A stretch of 64,000 nucleotides of DNA. Source: Harmothoe impar (Eukaryota; Annelida; Polychaeta; Phyllodocida; Polynoidae). Each line of letters starts with the position of its first letter. Positions within the stretch are counted from its first letter, which is position 1. The stretch is taken from contig OX381719.1 of the NCBI GenBank assembly GCA_947462335.1, positions 67,755,534 through 67,819,533 on the forward strand, in the 5' to 3' direction. Shown here in pieces: positions 19,065-28,547 of this stretch. The notes below the pieces were generated by a model that made no database searches, had not been told where the DNA came from, and saw only the letters and a program-made list of their open reading frames with translations. Both the position numbers and the translations under genes were made by a program.

Positions 19065-19908
19065 GCAGGGTTAAGTCATATATACGTTGAGATTTAGCAG
19101 TGCCAGTAAAATAAAGTTATTTTTCAAGGGAGCAACAAATGAGGCATTAAACATGAGGAGGTATTGTACTATGAAGAATGTTCCTTTTGATGATTAGTGT
19201 TCATATAATTCAGTACTGTTAATTCCTTGTGTAGTTTATGGGGTCCTTTTTTATGTTGTTCGCATTTTGATGAAATATCAGAATACATTTACCATGAATA
19301 ACATATATAATATTAATGCTAGCAAAATATATTAAATATGATCTCCTACAATGACCAATCCATCAATCTTGCATATCAAACCATTTTCATTGCTATCAGC
19401 CAATCACTTGTTTACACAACATGTAACTGCATCAACAACAAACTCTAGTAAACTCACAGTATCTCAGCTAACATCACACTTTGAACCTTCAGATTGCACA
19501 ACTAAATATAGAAAAATTCAAATATAACACTACACAAATGCTAATGCTGTACCAATACACTGTACAAAGCTTTATACTATATAAAATGGCAGGCTATTCT
19601 AAATACAAACACTCTATACTCTAAACTTTATACGAATGCTAACTATATCCTTAACTCTAAGAGTACATGTTAAACTTTATAACACCAGTGGTCTCAAACC
19701 ACTGCCATTAATCCACAACCCCACAACTCATTGCTGTACTCACTCTATTTGCAATATCAAAATAAGTCAAATAATTCACTGATCTCTCATTACCTTAACT
19801 CATCCAGTCTTCCGACATATAATAATCTCTATGTCATTTGTCCCCTAGTCTCCCCTGACTACCCTCTCCCACCTTATCATCTTCATCTGATTCTATGATT
19901 TTCCCAAT

Positions 19909-19957
19909 TAAAAAAAAAAAAAACACAAAAAAAAAACAAGAAAAAACAAAAAAAAAC
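19909..19957. repeat. A-rich tract
   Basis: Runs of A broken by single C or G. Small differences between units (for example agcac at 40182 versus aacac). Confidence 0.9.
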
Positions 19958-20199
19958 ATTGGCACAAATAGATCTCAACTTTCGATACTAAAACCAAAAT
20001 GTTAAAGACAGTGAAGTCCAGGGTCAATGCCCAATTTCCATATACTACTCACAATACACCTGTCCAAAAAGTACAAACAAAGTTCCCTTTTCCATACTTC
20101 TCAATAATCACTTGCCTGTATCAACATCTCCTATGTTCTGAAACTCAGCTCACTTCTCTTATACTACTCACACCCCAGGCAATAAAAATGCAGGTAACT

Positions 20200-20640
20200 G
20201 GACACCTGACATAATTTACACCTGAATGGCTGACACACCTGTAATTTGAATGTCTAACATCCCAACACCTTACATCTGAACACACAACACTTGCACATCT
20301 GTCACACCTACACACACCCATACACACCTGTACATACCTGCACATACCTATACACACCTGCATATACCTGTACAATCATACCTATACCTGCTCACACCTG
20401 TATACACCTGCAAACATATACCTGTACCTACACACCCCTGCACGCACCCATACACACCTGTACATTCCTGCACACACCTACACACCTATATATACCTGTA
20501 AAATCATACCTATACCTTGTCACACCTGTATACATATACCTGTACCTACACACCCCTGCACGCACCCATACACACCTGTACATTCCTGCACACACCTACA
20601 CACCTATGCACATCTGTCATACCTATACCTACACCTATCA
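20200..20640. repeat. Short CACCTGTA/ACCTATAC tandem repeat
   Basis: Degenerate units of 9-10 bp such as cacctgtacatacctgcac. An internal block (about 20404-20490) is repeated at about 20521-20607. Long open frames across it are a by-product of the repeat. Confidence 0.88.
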
Positions 20641-20919
20641 ACTACCCTATGTAACTACTTGAAGTTCCAGAGACTGTCCCTAGGGGCCTCAGTGTATGCT
20701 TCTCAGGCTGGGAACTCTAAAGTCAGTTATGGTCAAGTTGGCTCAGTCAATTGAAATACCACAATAGAACTCCCTTGGTATCACTGAAGTTCCTTAATCA
20801 CTTATTAATTATGCAATGAAACATGACCCAAATATAACACAAGTTTGTCAACAACGTTAGTGCCAGATGGAATACTTAAACTTAAGTAGGAAGAACTAAA
20901 CTTAATTAATTCAATTAAT

Positions 20920-21560
20920 AATCCACCAATTCAATTAGCACTGACTTAACCCAATTATCAACCGAACACAAGTTGTCTAAGAATAAATAACATTCAACAA
21001 ACTACTGGTGGCTAATTAACCTAATTTGACCCAATTAGTTATAACTTGACCTAATTATAAACCTAACACAAGATCTGCACTCAACTTATTACCCAATGGA
21101 TTAATCTATACTAATTAACTTAATCCTCCCAACTGCTAATTGCCTTGACCTAATTAACAATCACCTGACCTAATTATCAACCTAACACAAGATCTTTACT
21201 AAACTTATTACCCAATGGATTAATTTTAACCTAATTAACTTAATCCACCCAATTGCTAATTGTGTGAACCTAATTAATAATCACCTGACCTAATTATCAA
21301 CCCAACACCAGATCTGCACTCAACTTATTACCCAATGGATTAATCTAAACTAATTAACCCAATCCTCCCAACTGCTAATTGCCTTGACCTAATTAACAAT
21401 CACCTGACCTAATTATCAACCTAACACAAGATCTTTACTAAACTTATTACCCAATGGATTAATTTTAACCTAATTAACTTAATCCACCCAATTGCTAATT
21501 GTGTGAACCTAATTAGTAATCACCTGACCTAATTATCGACCCAACACAAGTTCATCAGCT
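20920..21560. repeat. ~120-bp AATTAA-rich tandem repeat with 240-bp higher order
   Basis: Four copies anchored by 'agatct' at about 21070, 21190, 21309 and 21429. Alternate copies share gatctgcact or gatctttact, so pairs of 120-bp monomers form a 240-bp higher-order unit. Spelling is near identical between first and third and between second and fourth. Confidence 0.85.
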
Positions 21561-22780
21561 GTCCAATTACCAAGCAACACCAATACCTGTACCCATAAGC
21601 ACCTATATCTACATTACTATATAAACACAGTGACCACTTGCAATTATTCATAATCCAAGTGGCAATAATAGCCTGTGTGTCTCTTATTCCCCAGACTCTG
21701 CATCACTACTGCACTTACAGCTCTGCCCCTCACTGCTCCCTCTACCAGACAAAGTCTCACCAGACGACCCCAAAGTCCAACAAATGTTATCAATGTTGCT
21801 ACGTCACTAAATGTCTGAACACCTAAACAACCTGAAACTATCTGCTCTCTGTTATCTGCGTGCCCAAGAATAGAAGTTGTTTACCCTGAGGGGGACAGCC
21901 TCTGTTTACCAGACTGAGTGCCTATCACCAAACTTGATACAGCAAACACTTTACACCAAACTGATACACTACACCCAGCCAATCAGCCAATTCCCTTCTA
22001 CTGATATCCCTATACTCAAATGGCATACACACAATGTGCCCTCCGTACCTATTTTCTAATACTGAGCCAGACATGTATCGGTGAACCTTGGTTCTACCAC
22101 TGTAAAAGCCTACAACAACAGACTCTATTTTAAACCATGTATAGTGCAACTCAGACACTCTACGCAGTCAGACTTTGAATCAAAATAAGCTGCTCCTTGT
22201 AGAGAGCTGCTCCACATGTCCCTTTTACAATAGATTTTCTAACCAGCTTACTGCCACCAGTTTCCAAACATAAAATGCACCACACAGTGGGGAATTTCAA
22301 ATACCCTTTTTGGAAAGGTTTTGAAAATTATGCCACCACTCTCACTTTCATTCTCACTGCCATTCTTTCACCACTTGACAAAATACCCCAACTACCTTAC
22401 ATTAATTGAAGTACCCTTTTCAGCATACATACATGAATACCATGGTCATTACCTCCACATTAACCTCACAGTTGTGTGATCTCGCATAATTTTAAACCAC
22501 CTAGTACCACTCAATCAATATTACCTCTGACATAATATCACTTCAGATAAAATGCCATTTTAGCATGCATTTATCTGCTATCATTTATAATGTCATTACC
22601 ACTACATCCTCCTTAATTACCTCCTCATTCAAGTTGACCTCAAAGTTCTTAGGTCAAACTGTTGCTCCCTTATAACAAAATAGACTGGCACTCACAGTTC
22701 CATCGCGAAGATTTCTGGCCCTCAGGCAGGCTGGTGGACCCACACACAGACCACTGGTTACCTGCGGACCCTCAGTAGAG

Positions 22781-23080
22781 CAGCTGGACGAACCGACAGG
22801 CAGCTGGACGAACCGACAGGCAGCTGGACGAACCGACAGGCAGCTGGACGAACCGACAGGCAGCTGGGCGAACCGACAGGCAGCTGGACGAACCGACAGG
22901 CAGCTGGGCGAACCGACAGGCAGCTGGGCGAACCGACAGGCAGCTGGGCGAACCGACAGGCAGCTGGGCGAACCGACAGGCAGCTGGGCAAATGGACAGG
23001 CAGCTGGGCGAACCGACAGGCAGCTGGTCAAACCGACAGTCAGCTGGACGAACCGGCAGGCAGCTGGGCGAACTGACAGG
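22781..23080. repeat. 20-bp minisatellite, 15 copies
   Basis: Unit cagctggacgaaccgacagg with a g/a variant (ggcg or gacg). 300 bp in total. Because 20 is not a multiple of three, all three minus-strand frames are open and give the same 20-residue cycle, so the ORFs here are not evidence of a gene. Confidence 0.97.
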
Positions 23081-23210
23081 ACCTTCAGAATGCTGGGTGG
23101 GCACAACTGGGCAGGCCCCGACACGTAGCAGACAGGAGACCAAGAGCAGGACTTAGTTCATTAGTAGGAGCGGCTTGCTTTGGCCTGGTTGTTTTGGCCT
23201 TAAGAACCCT

Positions 23211-23224
23211 GGTCACCGGCACCA
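23211..23224 (-). other. Candidate primer-binding site
   Basis: The minus strand reads TGGTGCCGGTGACC, 13 bases inside the 5' LTR. It resembles the complement of a tRNA-His 3' end (TGGTGCCGTGAC) with one extra G, so the match is imperfect. Equivalents are 43510-43523 and 63813-63826. Confidence 0.4.
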
Positions 23225-23237
23225 AATTTACCTCATG

Positions 23238-23797
23238 TGTTGTAACATAACAACAATGAGAATAAATGTAATAACCAGGTTCTTTTATTCTGTCCAAGCC
23301 AACTCCCACTCCTGCCCTCTGCTCAGGGTCTCTCACACTCTGGGCCTCACATCTCCCTGGCCTCCAGCCACCAGGCCTCCTCCTGCCCACCCCAGCCCTC
23401 TGGTCCCGTCGCTGACTCCGTCCCTCTGAGTCTCTGGCCGTGTGATCGAAGTCTCAGTGACTACCCTCTCGTGGTGCCTTGTGCACCACATATATGCACC
23501 TATTTCTCCAGGGCTGGAGGGAGCGCCGGGAGCCGGTGGCCGTTACCTCATACACCGAAATAGCCATACTCTCTTCCGAGTGGTCCAAACCGACATCACG
23601 TCACATGCATTCTCCAATCACATACAATCACACCACATCGGACCACATCCACCCTCCCATACCCCCGTCTGGAACCAATTCCAAGAAGCTAGAAGGGGAG
23701 GGTGGTGGAAGAAGCAATCGACGCAAACTATAGATTAAATACAATTACATAGTGAATAATAATATAATTAACAATGGCCATACATGGTTATATTACA
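23238..23797 (-). repeat. 5' LTR of the LARD-like element
   Basis: 560 bp. Identical to the LTR at 17159-17718 except for one base (a at 23510). The right edge abuts LINE-derived sequence. Confidence 0.88.
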
Positions 23798-24406
23798 GTG
23801 GGGGCCGTTATTCCTTAATCCAACAATTGTCAAATTTGATATGGAGATGGGCATTTGTGAGAGGTGAGAGACACATGTTTCATGGGATTAACTCATGTGC
23901 TGCCGGGATGGGAATTTTCTGCCAAAGTTTAGTTTTTAAATCAGACTTAAAAATGCGTTTTGAGGCACTAATTCTAACATCTATGTCAAGCTCATTTCAG
24001 ATAGTGGCTAAACTATATTCAAGACTCTTCTGGTAAAAGGTGGGATGGGGGAAGTTTACTCTCAACATAGGCCCGTCCCACAGTCTTGTCCTCAGCATAC
24101 ACTGGTCCACATACTTATCATCATGTGCCCTTATGTGCTCATCAAGTATGGCAGTTTTAAGGCAATCTTAATACAGCGATTTTGGCATCTCTGGAGCTTT
24201 TTCAAAGCAGTTGTTCCCATACTAGCATATAATATGTCTCCATACTCCACAATTGGTAGTATGTACGCTTTGTTTATTATTATCATAGTTCCACTATCCA
24301 AATATCGCGATATTTTACACAAGACATAGGCTCTTTAACTAACATTCCTTATTTGACTAGCCATGAATTTCTAGGACGGATCAACGCGATTGAATCCAAG
24401 TATAAA
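23798..24406 (-). mobile_element. LINE reverse-transcriptase C-terminus (minus strand), right piece
   Basis: On the minus strand, spread over broken frames, are an LGF motif (about 24397), KAYILPIVEYGDILY, LKKLQRCQNRC, then TRLWDG, YQKSLEYSLATI and FKSDLKTKLW. This order is the region C-terminal to the RT palm in CR1/jockey-type LINEs (YLG, LP-LEY, L-LQN, S-Y-WN, FK-LK). At least two stops and one frameshift are present, including TGA where a Trp is expected after SLATI. The 3' UTR continues at 16768-17158 on the far side of the LTR element. Confidence 0.72.
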
Positions 24407-24487
24407 TAAGCGAGTGGGCGTGGCCGTGGTTCCTGAGCAGCTCACCAGAGGGCGCCCCAGACTGACCTGATTAGTGAGCAGCTCATT

Positions 24488-24580
24488 GATTGGCTGTGAG
24501 TGGCTCAATAACAATGCGTCTGATTGGCTGCAGCTCGGGGACCATGGTTACTTCTTCTTGTTGGGCCCATGCTATAAATG
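24488..24580 (+). promoter_or_regulatory. DIRS promoter: two inverted CCAAT boxes and TATA box
   Basis: GATTGGCTG (reverse of a CCAAT box) occurs at 24488-24496 and 24522-24530, and TATAAATG at 24573-24580. The Gag ATG at 24695 lies about 115 bases after the TATA box. The equivalent is 44787-44879. Confidence 0.65.
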
Positions 24581-24694
24581 GGCAGTTTCATGGTTTCATG
24601 GCCAGTGGCCTTTGAATCTCCAGACCGTTCACACCTGTTCACTAATTTTAAATTTTTGGCAGTTGAATTTTGAATTTTTCAAAATTGTCTCGAG

Positions 24695-25603
24695 ATGGTA
24701 CGAGGAAGGAGAGGCAGAAGGAGTCTGACTCCAGATGTCTCGGCCGCTACATAGGAAGCTAACAATACTGAGGGAGCAGTTGGTGGGCAGCAGCCTACCA
24801 TGCCACCCGCTGTGGTGATCTCTCCTCAGGTTGTTGAGAAGACCGTGGAGGAACGTTTGGCGACCCAAGACAAACTCCTAGCGACCCAGGACGAGAGACT
24901 CGTCAGGATGGAGGCGATCCTGGTGAAGTTGAGTGAAACCAAGAGCAGTAGTTCCAGGAAGAGGCACCAGTCGTCGCCCCGGCGCCATGCAAGAAGTGGG
25001 TCACGACGACCTAGATCTACTCGTCGTTCTAGGTCACACCGACGGTCACCTTCGAGAGAGTCAGTTTCCTCGCTGTCAGATGCCTCTAGATCACCCTCAC
25101 CTAAACGCAGTAAGCCTTATTCTCAAGAGAACTTTATAGCTAGGCATGAGAAAGTTAACACCTTTGACAAACTAATGTTGGTCAACATTAGAACGGTCAA
25201 CATTTGTATAGAACAAGGTACCGACGCACAGGCAGTGCTGGATCATATGGAGCGTCTTTGTGTAAAAGCAGCAAATAAGGTGTACCAGGTTGAAGCCCTT
25301 ATCTCATATGATAAGGCTGTAAGAGCTAGAGCAAATTTAAAGGGCCTGTCAGCTTTCAAGAATGTAGAAACCGCTGACATTTTGACTTATTTCTGTTATG
25401 ACAACACTGAAGTGGCCAAACAGGCGACCAAGGTCAAAAAATCAGTTTCCAAATCAGAGGGACCTAGGTCTTGTTTTGCTTTCAACAAGGTGTCAGGTTG
25501 CAGCTCGCAGGGGTGTAGATATAAGCACCAATGCATGTTCTGCAAATCTTCCTCACATGGGGCTTTTGATTGTAAGAATGAGTCTAAGTCGGTCTCTAAG
25601 TAG
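24695..25603 (+). CDS. DIRS-type Gag with early in-frame TAG
   Basis: The likely original start is ATG 24695 (MVRGRRGRRSLTPD). A TAG at 24752-24754 interrupts codon 20; the next in-frame ATG is 24800. From there come a predicted coiled coil (repeated LATQD, LVRMEAILVKL), an Arg/Ser-rich stretch of about 60 residues, a helical region, and a C-terminal double zinc motif: C-x8-C-x4-C-x3-H followed at once by C-x2-C-x4-H-x4-C. The RS tract and zinc fingers fit nucleic-acid binding by a retrotransposon Gag. It ends at TAG 25601-25603, in the same frame as the RT reading frame downstream. Confidence 0.82.
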
Positions 25604-26176
25604 GATGTTGAGGATGTGCTACTTAAGGAGTCTATAATTCAGATTGCCCTAGACCCTGAAGTAGTTACCTCCAAAGCCCAAACTCAGGCTATCAAAAATG
25701 AGTCAGGTATTTTTGGGAGTCCTAAGACATTTTTGGGCGACCCAGAATGTTCAAAAAACCTCGAGAACTTTGAAAATAATTTTTCTTCTCGAGATAGTTC
25801 AAAAAAATTTGAAAATTTTGAGGATATTTCAAATTGTTCAAAAAATGTAAACTTCTCACCAGGCAGTAATTTACCTGGAGAATTAGGCAATCTACTTGAT
25901 ACACCTAATAATTTGTTATTTCAAATTGAAGGTGATAGTGATACACCTGTAATTAAGGTGTATGAAAATTGTTTGGCTGGTACATGTAAATGCATGCATT
26001 TGATTGGGGGCAGAAGTACAAACCTTATGCCCTGCAGATTTGCCCATTTCTTGTTTGGCCAGGGCAATGTTCTGCCCCATGACCCTGATATAGCCAATTT
26101 TATTTGGCAGGGAGTTGTAAACGGTTTCAAAATTGTTGACAATAATTGTGAAACCGAGTATTTTTGTAAAAATTAA
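25604..26176 (+). CDS. DIRS pre-RT segment between two in-frame stops
   Basis: About 190 codons in the same frame as Gag and RT, from just after the Gag TAG to TAA 26174-26176. The Asn/Ser/Phe-rich first half is low complexity. The second half (CLAGTCKCMHL, then NFIWQGVVNGFKIVD) resembles the leader region found just before RT in DIRS Pol proteins. It has no start of its own other than an internal ATG, so it is best read as part of Pol. The TAA sits in 'CKN-stop-NS', 33 bases before the first ATG of the RT frame. Confidence 0.65.
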   Translation, partial: DVEDVLLKESIIQIALDPEVVTSKAQTQAIKNESGIFGSPKTFLGDPECSKNLENFENNFSSRDSSKKFENFEDISNCSKNVNFSPGSNLPGELGNLLDTPNNLLFQIEGDSDTPVIKVYENCLAGTCKCMHLIGGRSTNLMPCRFAHFLFGQGNVLPHDPDIANFIWQGVVNGFKIVDNNCETEYFCKN

Positions 26177-27631
26177 AACTCTATTCTCGAGGACAATTTT
26201 TACTCAGAAATGTGTGACCTAGTTCAGCAAGAGACCCAGGCAGGGTTAGTGACTCAGACAAAAATGAGACCTAGATGTGTCCATGCTCTAGGTGGGATTT
26301 CTAAATCGAATGGTAAACTTAGGCCTATTACAGATTGTAGCATGCCAGAAAAGAAGGCTATAAATAATTTTATGCAGCAAACTTATAAGCCATTTACTTA
26401 TAATTCAGTTAGCACTGCAGTAACACTTTTGGATCAAGGTGATCACATGGCTGTTATAGATTTGAAATCAGCCTATAGAACAGTGAATGTGTATGCCCCT
26501 CACTGTACCTTTCAGGGTTTCAGGTGGAATTTTGGTTCGGGTTATGAAAATTATGAGAACAACAGGCTGTCATTCGGTCTGAGGTGTGCGCCTTATATTT
26601 TTAACCAGATATCTGAATTTATAGTTTTGGTGGGTAGAGCATATGGAGTTGGTAAGGTGGTGAATTACCTTGAAGATTTCTTAATAATTTGTGACTCTGA
26701 GCTGGAGTGTCTTCGCCAGCGAGACCTTTTGATAGAGGTAATGGAATTTTTGGGGTTTAATGTTGCTTTTAATAAAGTCACTTCTCCATGTACTACTACC
26801 ACCTTTTTAGGGATTACAATAGATTCTGTTAATATGGAACTAACCCTGCCGGAGGAAAAGCTGTTTAAGCTTAATAGAGCCTTAGAAGAGTGTATTGGTC
26901 AGTCTCATGCTACCAAGAAGCAATTGCAAAGCATTGGTGGGTTAATGAGTTTCTGCTCGTCGGTGGTCAGGGGTGGAAGAACTTTTAGTAGGCGCCTCTT
27001 TGACTTGTGTGCCAGAGCAAAAGATAAAGGTTCCATCTATTTATGTGAAGAAACTAGGAAAGACCTACAGTGGTGGAAACGCTTCTGCAGGTATTTTAAT
27101 TGTAATTCTTTAATTCTGAAAGATATGACAGAATGTCCAATTGTCTCTGATGCTTCAACCAAGGGCTTTGGAGCCTGGTCGGGTACAGATTTCATATATG
27201 GTGTGTGGGAAAAAGAATTTTTTCCTGCTACTGATTGCAATCATAGAGTTCTTCCACCCTTGTTAGACAGACTTGACGTTCATGAAGGCAATATAAATGT
27301 GTATGAGTTGTGGCCGGTAGTGCTTGGTTTGAAGCGCTGGGCCAAAAAGTATGCAAACTCTAGAATTCATTTCATTACCGACAACATGCAGGTCTTAGCT
27401 AACCTTAATTCTGGTAGAAGCAAAAATCATCTCAGTATGGAATGGCTCAGAGAAATATTCTGGCTATGTTTCATATATAATATAGACATTTTCGCTACTT
27501 ATATTAAATCTGAGGATAATATATTAGCTGATCAATTATCCAGACTACCTTATAAAGGTTATATGTCCTTGTGTAATAATACTTTGGCGTTGAATAACAT
27601 GTGCTGTGTGTATTTGCAGGAAACCTTTTAA
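26177..27631 (+). CDS. DIRS reverse transcriptase/RNase H
   Basis: 473 residues from ATG 26210. RT motifs, numbered from that Met: GKLRPITDCSMP (35-46), IDLKSAY (83-89, first catalytic Asp), LSFGLRCAPYIF (120-131), and YLEDFLI (153-159). The usual YxDD box is Y-L-E-D here, replacing one of the two metal-binding aspartates by glutamate. RNase H follows with its four acidic residues in context: SDAS (D314), VYELW (E366), TDNMQ (D391) and LADQLSR (D441). It ends at TAA 27629-27631; the recombinase is in a different frame downstream. This is the best-kept enzyme of the window, but the YLED box argues against normal polymerase activity unless the family tolerates it. Confidence 0.92.
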   Translation, partial: NSILEDNFYSEMCDLVQQETQAGLVTQTKMRPRCVHALGGISKSNGKLRPITDCSMPEKKAINNFMQQTYKPFTYNSVSTAVTLLDQGDHMAVIDLKSAYRTVNVYAPHCTFQGFRWNFGSGYENYENNRLSFGLRCAPYIFNQISEFIVLVGRAYGVGKVVNYLEDFLIICDSELECLRQRDLLIEVMEFLGFNVAFNKVTSPCTTTTFLGITIDSVNMELTLPEEKLFKLNRALEECIGQSHATKKQLQSIGGLMSFCSSVVRGGRTFSRRLFDLCARAKDKGSIYLCEETRKDLQWWKRFCRYFNCNSLILKDMTECPIVSDASTKGFGAWSGTDFIYGVWEKEFFPATDCNHRVLPPLLDRLDVHEGNINVYELWPVVLGLKRWAKKYANSRIHFITDNMQVLANLNSGRSKNHLSMEWLREIFWLCFIYNIDIFATYIKSEDNILADQLSRLPYKGYMSLCNNTLALNNMCCVYLQETF

Positions 27632-27671
27632 CCACATTGATGGACCAGCAGCAGACCCTTTTGGAGGCTAG

Positions 27672-28547
27672 CTTATATCTGATTCAACTAAGTTGACGAG
27701 AGCAGCTCAATTGAGAAGGTATAAGAAATTCTGTACCCTATGTAATTTTATAGAGTGTCCGTGCTCTTCAAGGCAAGCTAGGCTATATGCTACATACTTA
27801 TCGTCCAGGGTTAAACCTGTGTCTGTAAGGAATTATTTGTCTGCTGTTTGGTACCAATGTAAATTCTTAGGTTATCAGGATTTCTCTATGTGTTTTATGG
27901 TAAAACAATTATTAAATGGTATTGATAGGACTTTTATGTCTTTAAATAACCTTTCCAGATATCCCCTTTCAGTCATTGAGTTGTTGGCTATTTTTAAATT
28001 AATAAATCTGCATAATCCTGATGATAGGTCATTCTGGCTTGCAGTGTTGCTGTGCTTCAGGGGCCTTCTGCGAAAATGTCATGTGACGAGTTCAAGACAT
28101 TTGTTGACATGTGGGGACATATCTGTGTCTTCAAATCATGTGTCAGTGACGATTTGGTCTTCTAAGACTGACCAATTTGGCAAGAAACCATTCAAAATTT
28201 ACTTGCATCACATTCCTGGTTCCCCTTTGTGTGTAAAGTCTCTTTTGGTAAAGGCCACAAAAAGGTCACACAAGAATTCTAAATTATTACATTTGGAATA
28301 TAATGCCTTCAACTCTAGACTTAAAGGTTTATCTAAGGATATTGGTTTACCGGTAGACAGGATTAGCACCCATTCGCTAAGACATGGGGGTGCTTCCTTG
28401 TTGAAGTCATTAGGTGTCCCAGTTACTTCCATTATGACTGTGGGTAACTGGAAATCTAGTGCTGTTTATAATTACTTGCATAATACTAGGAAGGATTTGT
28501 TGTTAATTGATTATCTTCCTGTGAAATATTATTCGTCTTTAATGTAA
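27672..28547 (+). CDS. DIRS tyrosine recombinase
   Basis: The frame is open from a TAG at 27669-27671, and recognisable protein begins about LTRAAQLRRYKKF (27693). Numbering from that Leu, the catalytic pattern of tyrosine recombinases is complete: R127 in GLLRKC, H227-x-x-R230 in HSLRH, W253 in GNWKS and Y261 in YNYLH. This enzyme inserts the cDNA circle in place of an integrase. No ATG precedes the conserved core. A short frame from ATG 27640 (MDQQQTLLEAS) ends just before it in another frame, which looks like the true N-terminus displaced by a one-base shift. Splicing at a tgtgtatttgcag acceptor-like site (ending 27619) is the alternative. Confidence 0.9.
   Translation, partial: LISDSTKLTRAAQLRRYKKFCTLCNFIECPCSSRQARLYATYLSSRVKPVSVRNYLSAVWYQCKFLGYQDFSMCFMVKQLLNGIDRTFMSLNNLSRYPLSVIELLAIFKLINLHNPDDRSFWLAVLLCFRGLLRKCHVTSSRHLLTCGDISVSSNHVSVTIWSSKTDQFGKKPFKIYLHHIPGSPLCVKSLLVKATKRSHKNSKLLHLEYNAFNSRLKGLSKDIGLPVDRISTHSLRHGGASLLKSLGVPVTSIMTVGNWKSSAVYNYLHNTRKDLLLIDYLPVKYYSSLM

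Larger units (their letters stand above)
17159..23797 (-). mobile_element. Noncoding LTR retrotransposon (LARD-like) on the minus strand
   Basis: Two 560-bp LTRs (17159-17718 and 23238-23797) begin TGTTG and end TTACA, and differ at a single base (17431 c, 23510 a). Orientation is set by a polypurine tract reading CAAAAAGGGGAGGGA immediately before the LTR at 17718, and by a primer-site candidate next to the other LTR, both on the minus strand. The flanks carry tgggg on the left (17154-17158) and gtgggg on the right, a near-match 5-bp target duplication. The 5.5-kb interior has no Gag, protease, RT or integrase. It is a chain of satellites: about 120-130-bp repeats, a 28-bp repeat, A-rich tract, CACCTGTA-type repeat, about 120-bp AATTAA repeat and a 20-bp minisatellite. 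Such large noncoding elements depend on another element's proteins in trans. Confidence 0.85.

Noticed and set aside
20291..20662. His/Thr/Tyr-rich 123-residue ORF
   Set aside because: A direct product of the CACCTGTA simple repeat; no non-repetitive sequence.
22781..23080. CRISPR-like array
   Set aside because: The 20-bp copies abut with no spacers, and the surrounding genome is eukaryotic.
22654..23143. Long minus-strand Cys/Arg/Pro-rich ORFs (about 77-156 residues)
   Set aside because: They are translations of the 20-bp minisatellite. All three frames are open for arithmetic reasons and give one cyclic peptide.
17159..23797. Degenerate Gag-Pol inside the LTR element
   Set aside because: No zinc knuckle, protease, RT or integrase motif could be found in any frame, and the interior is mostly tandem repeats.
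23752..24329. Plus-strand ORFs of 94 residues
   Set aside because: Antisense to the decayed LINE reverse transcriptase, whose motifs are on the minus strand.
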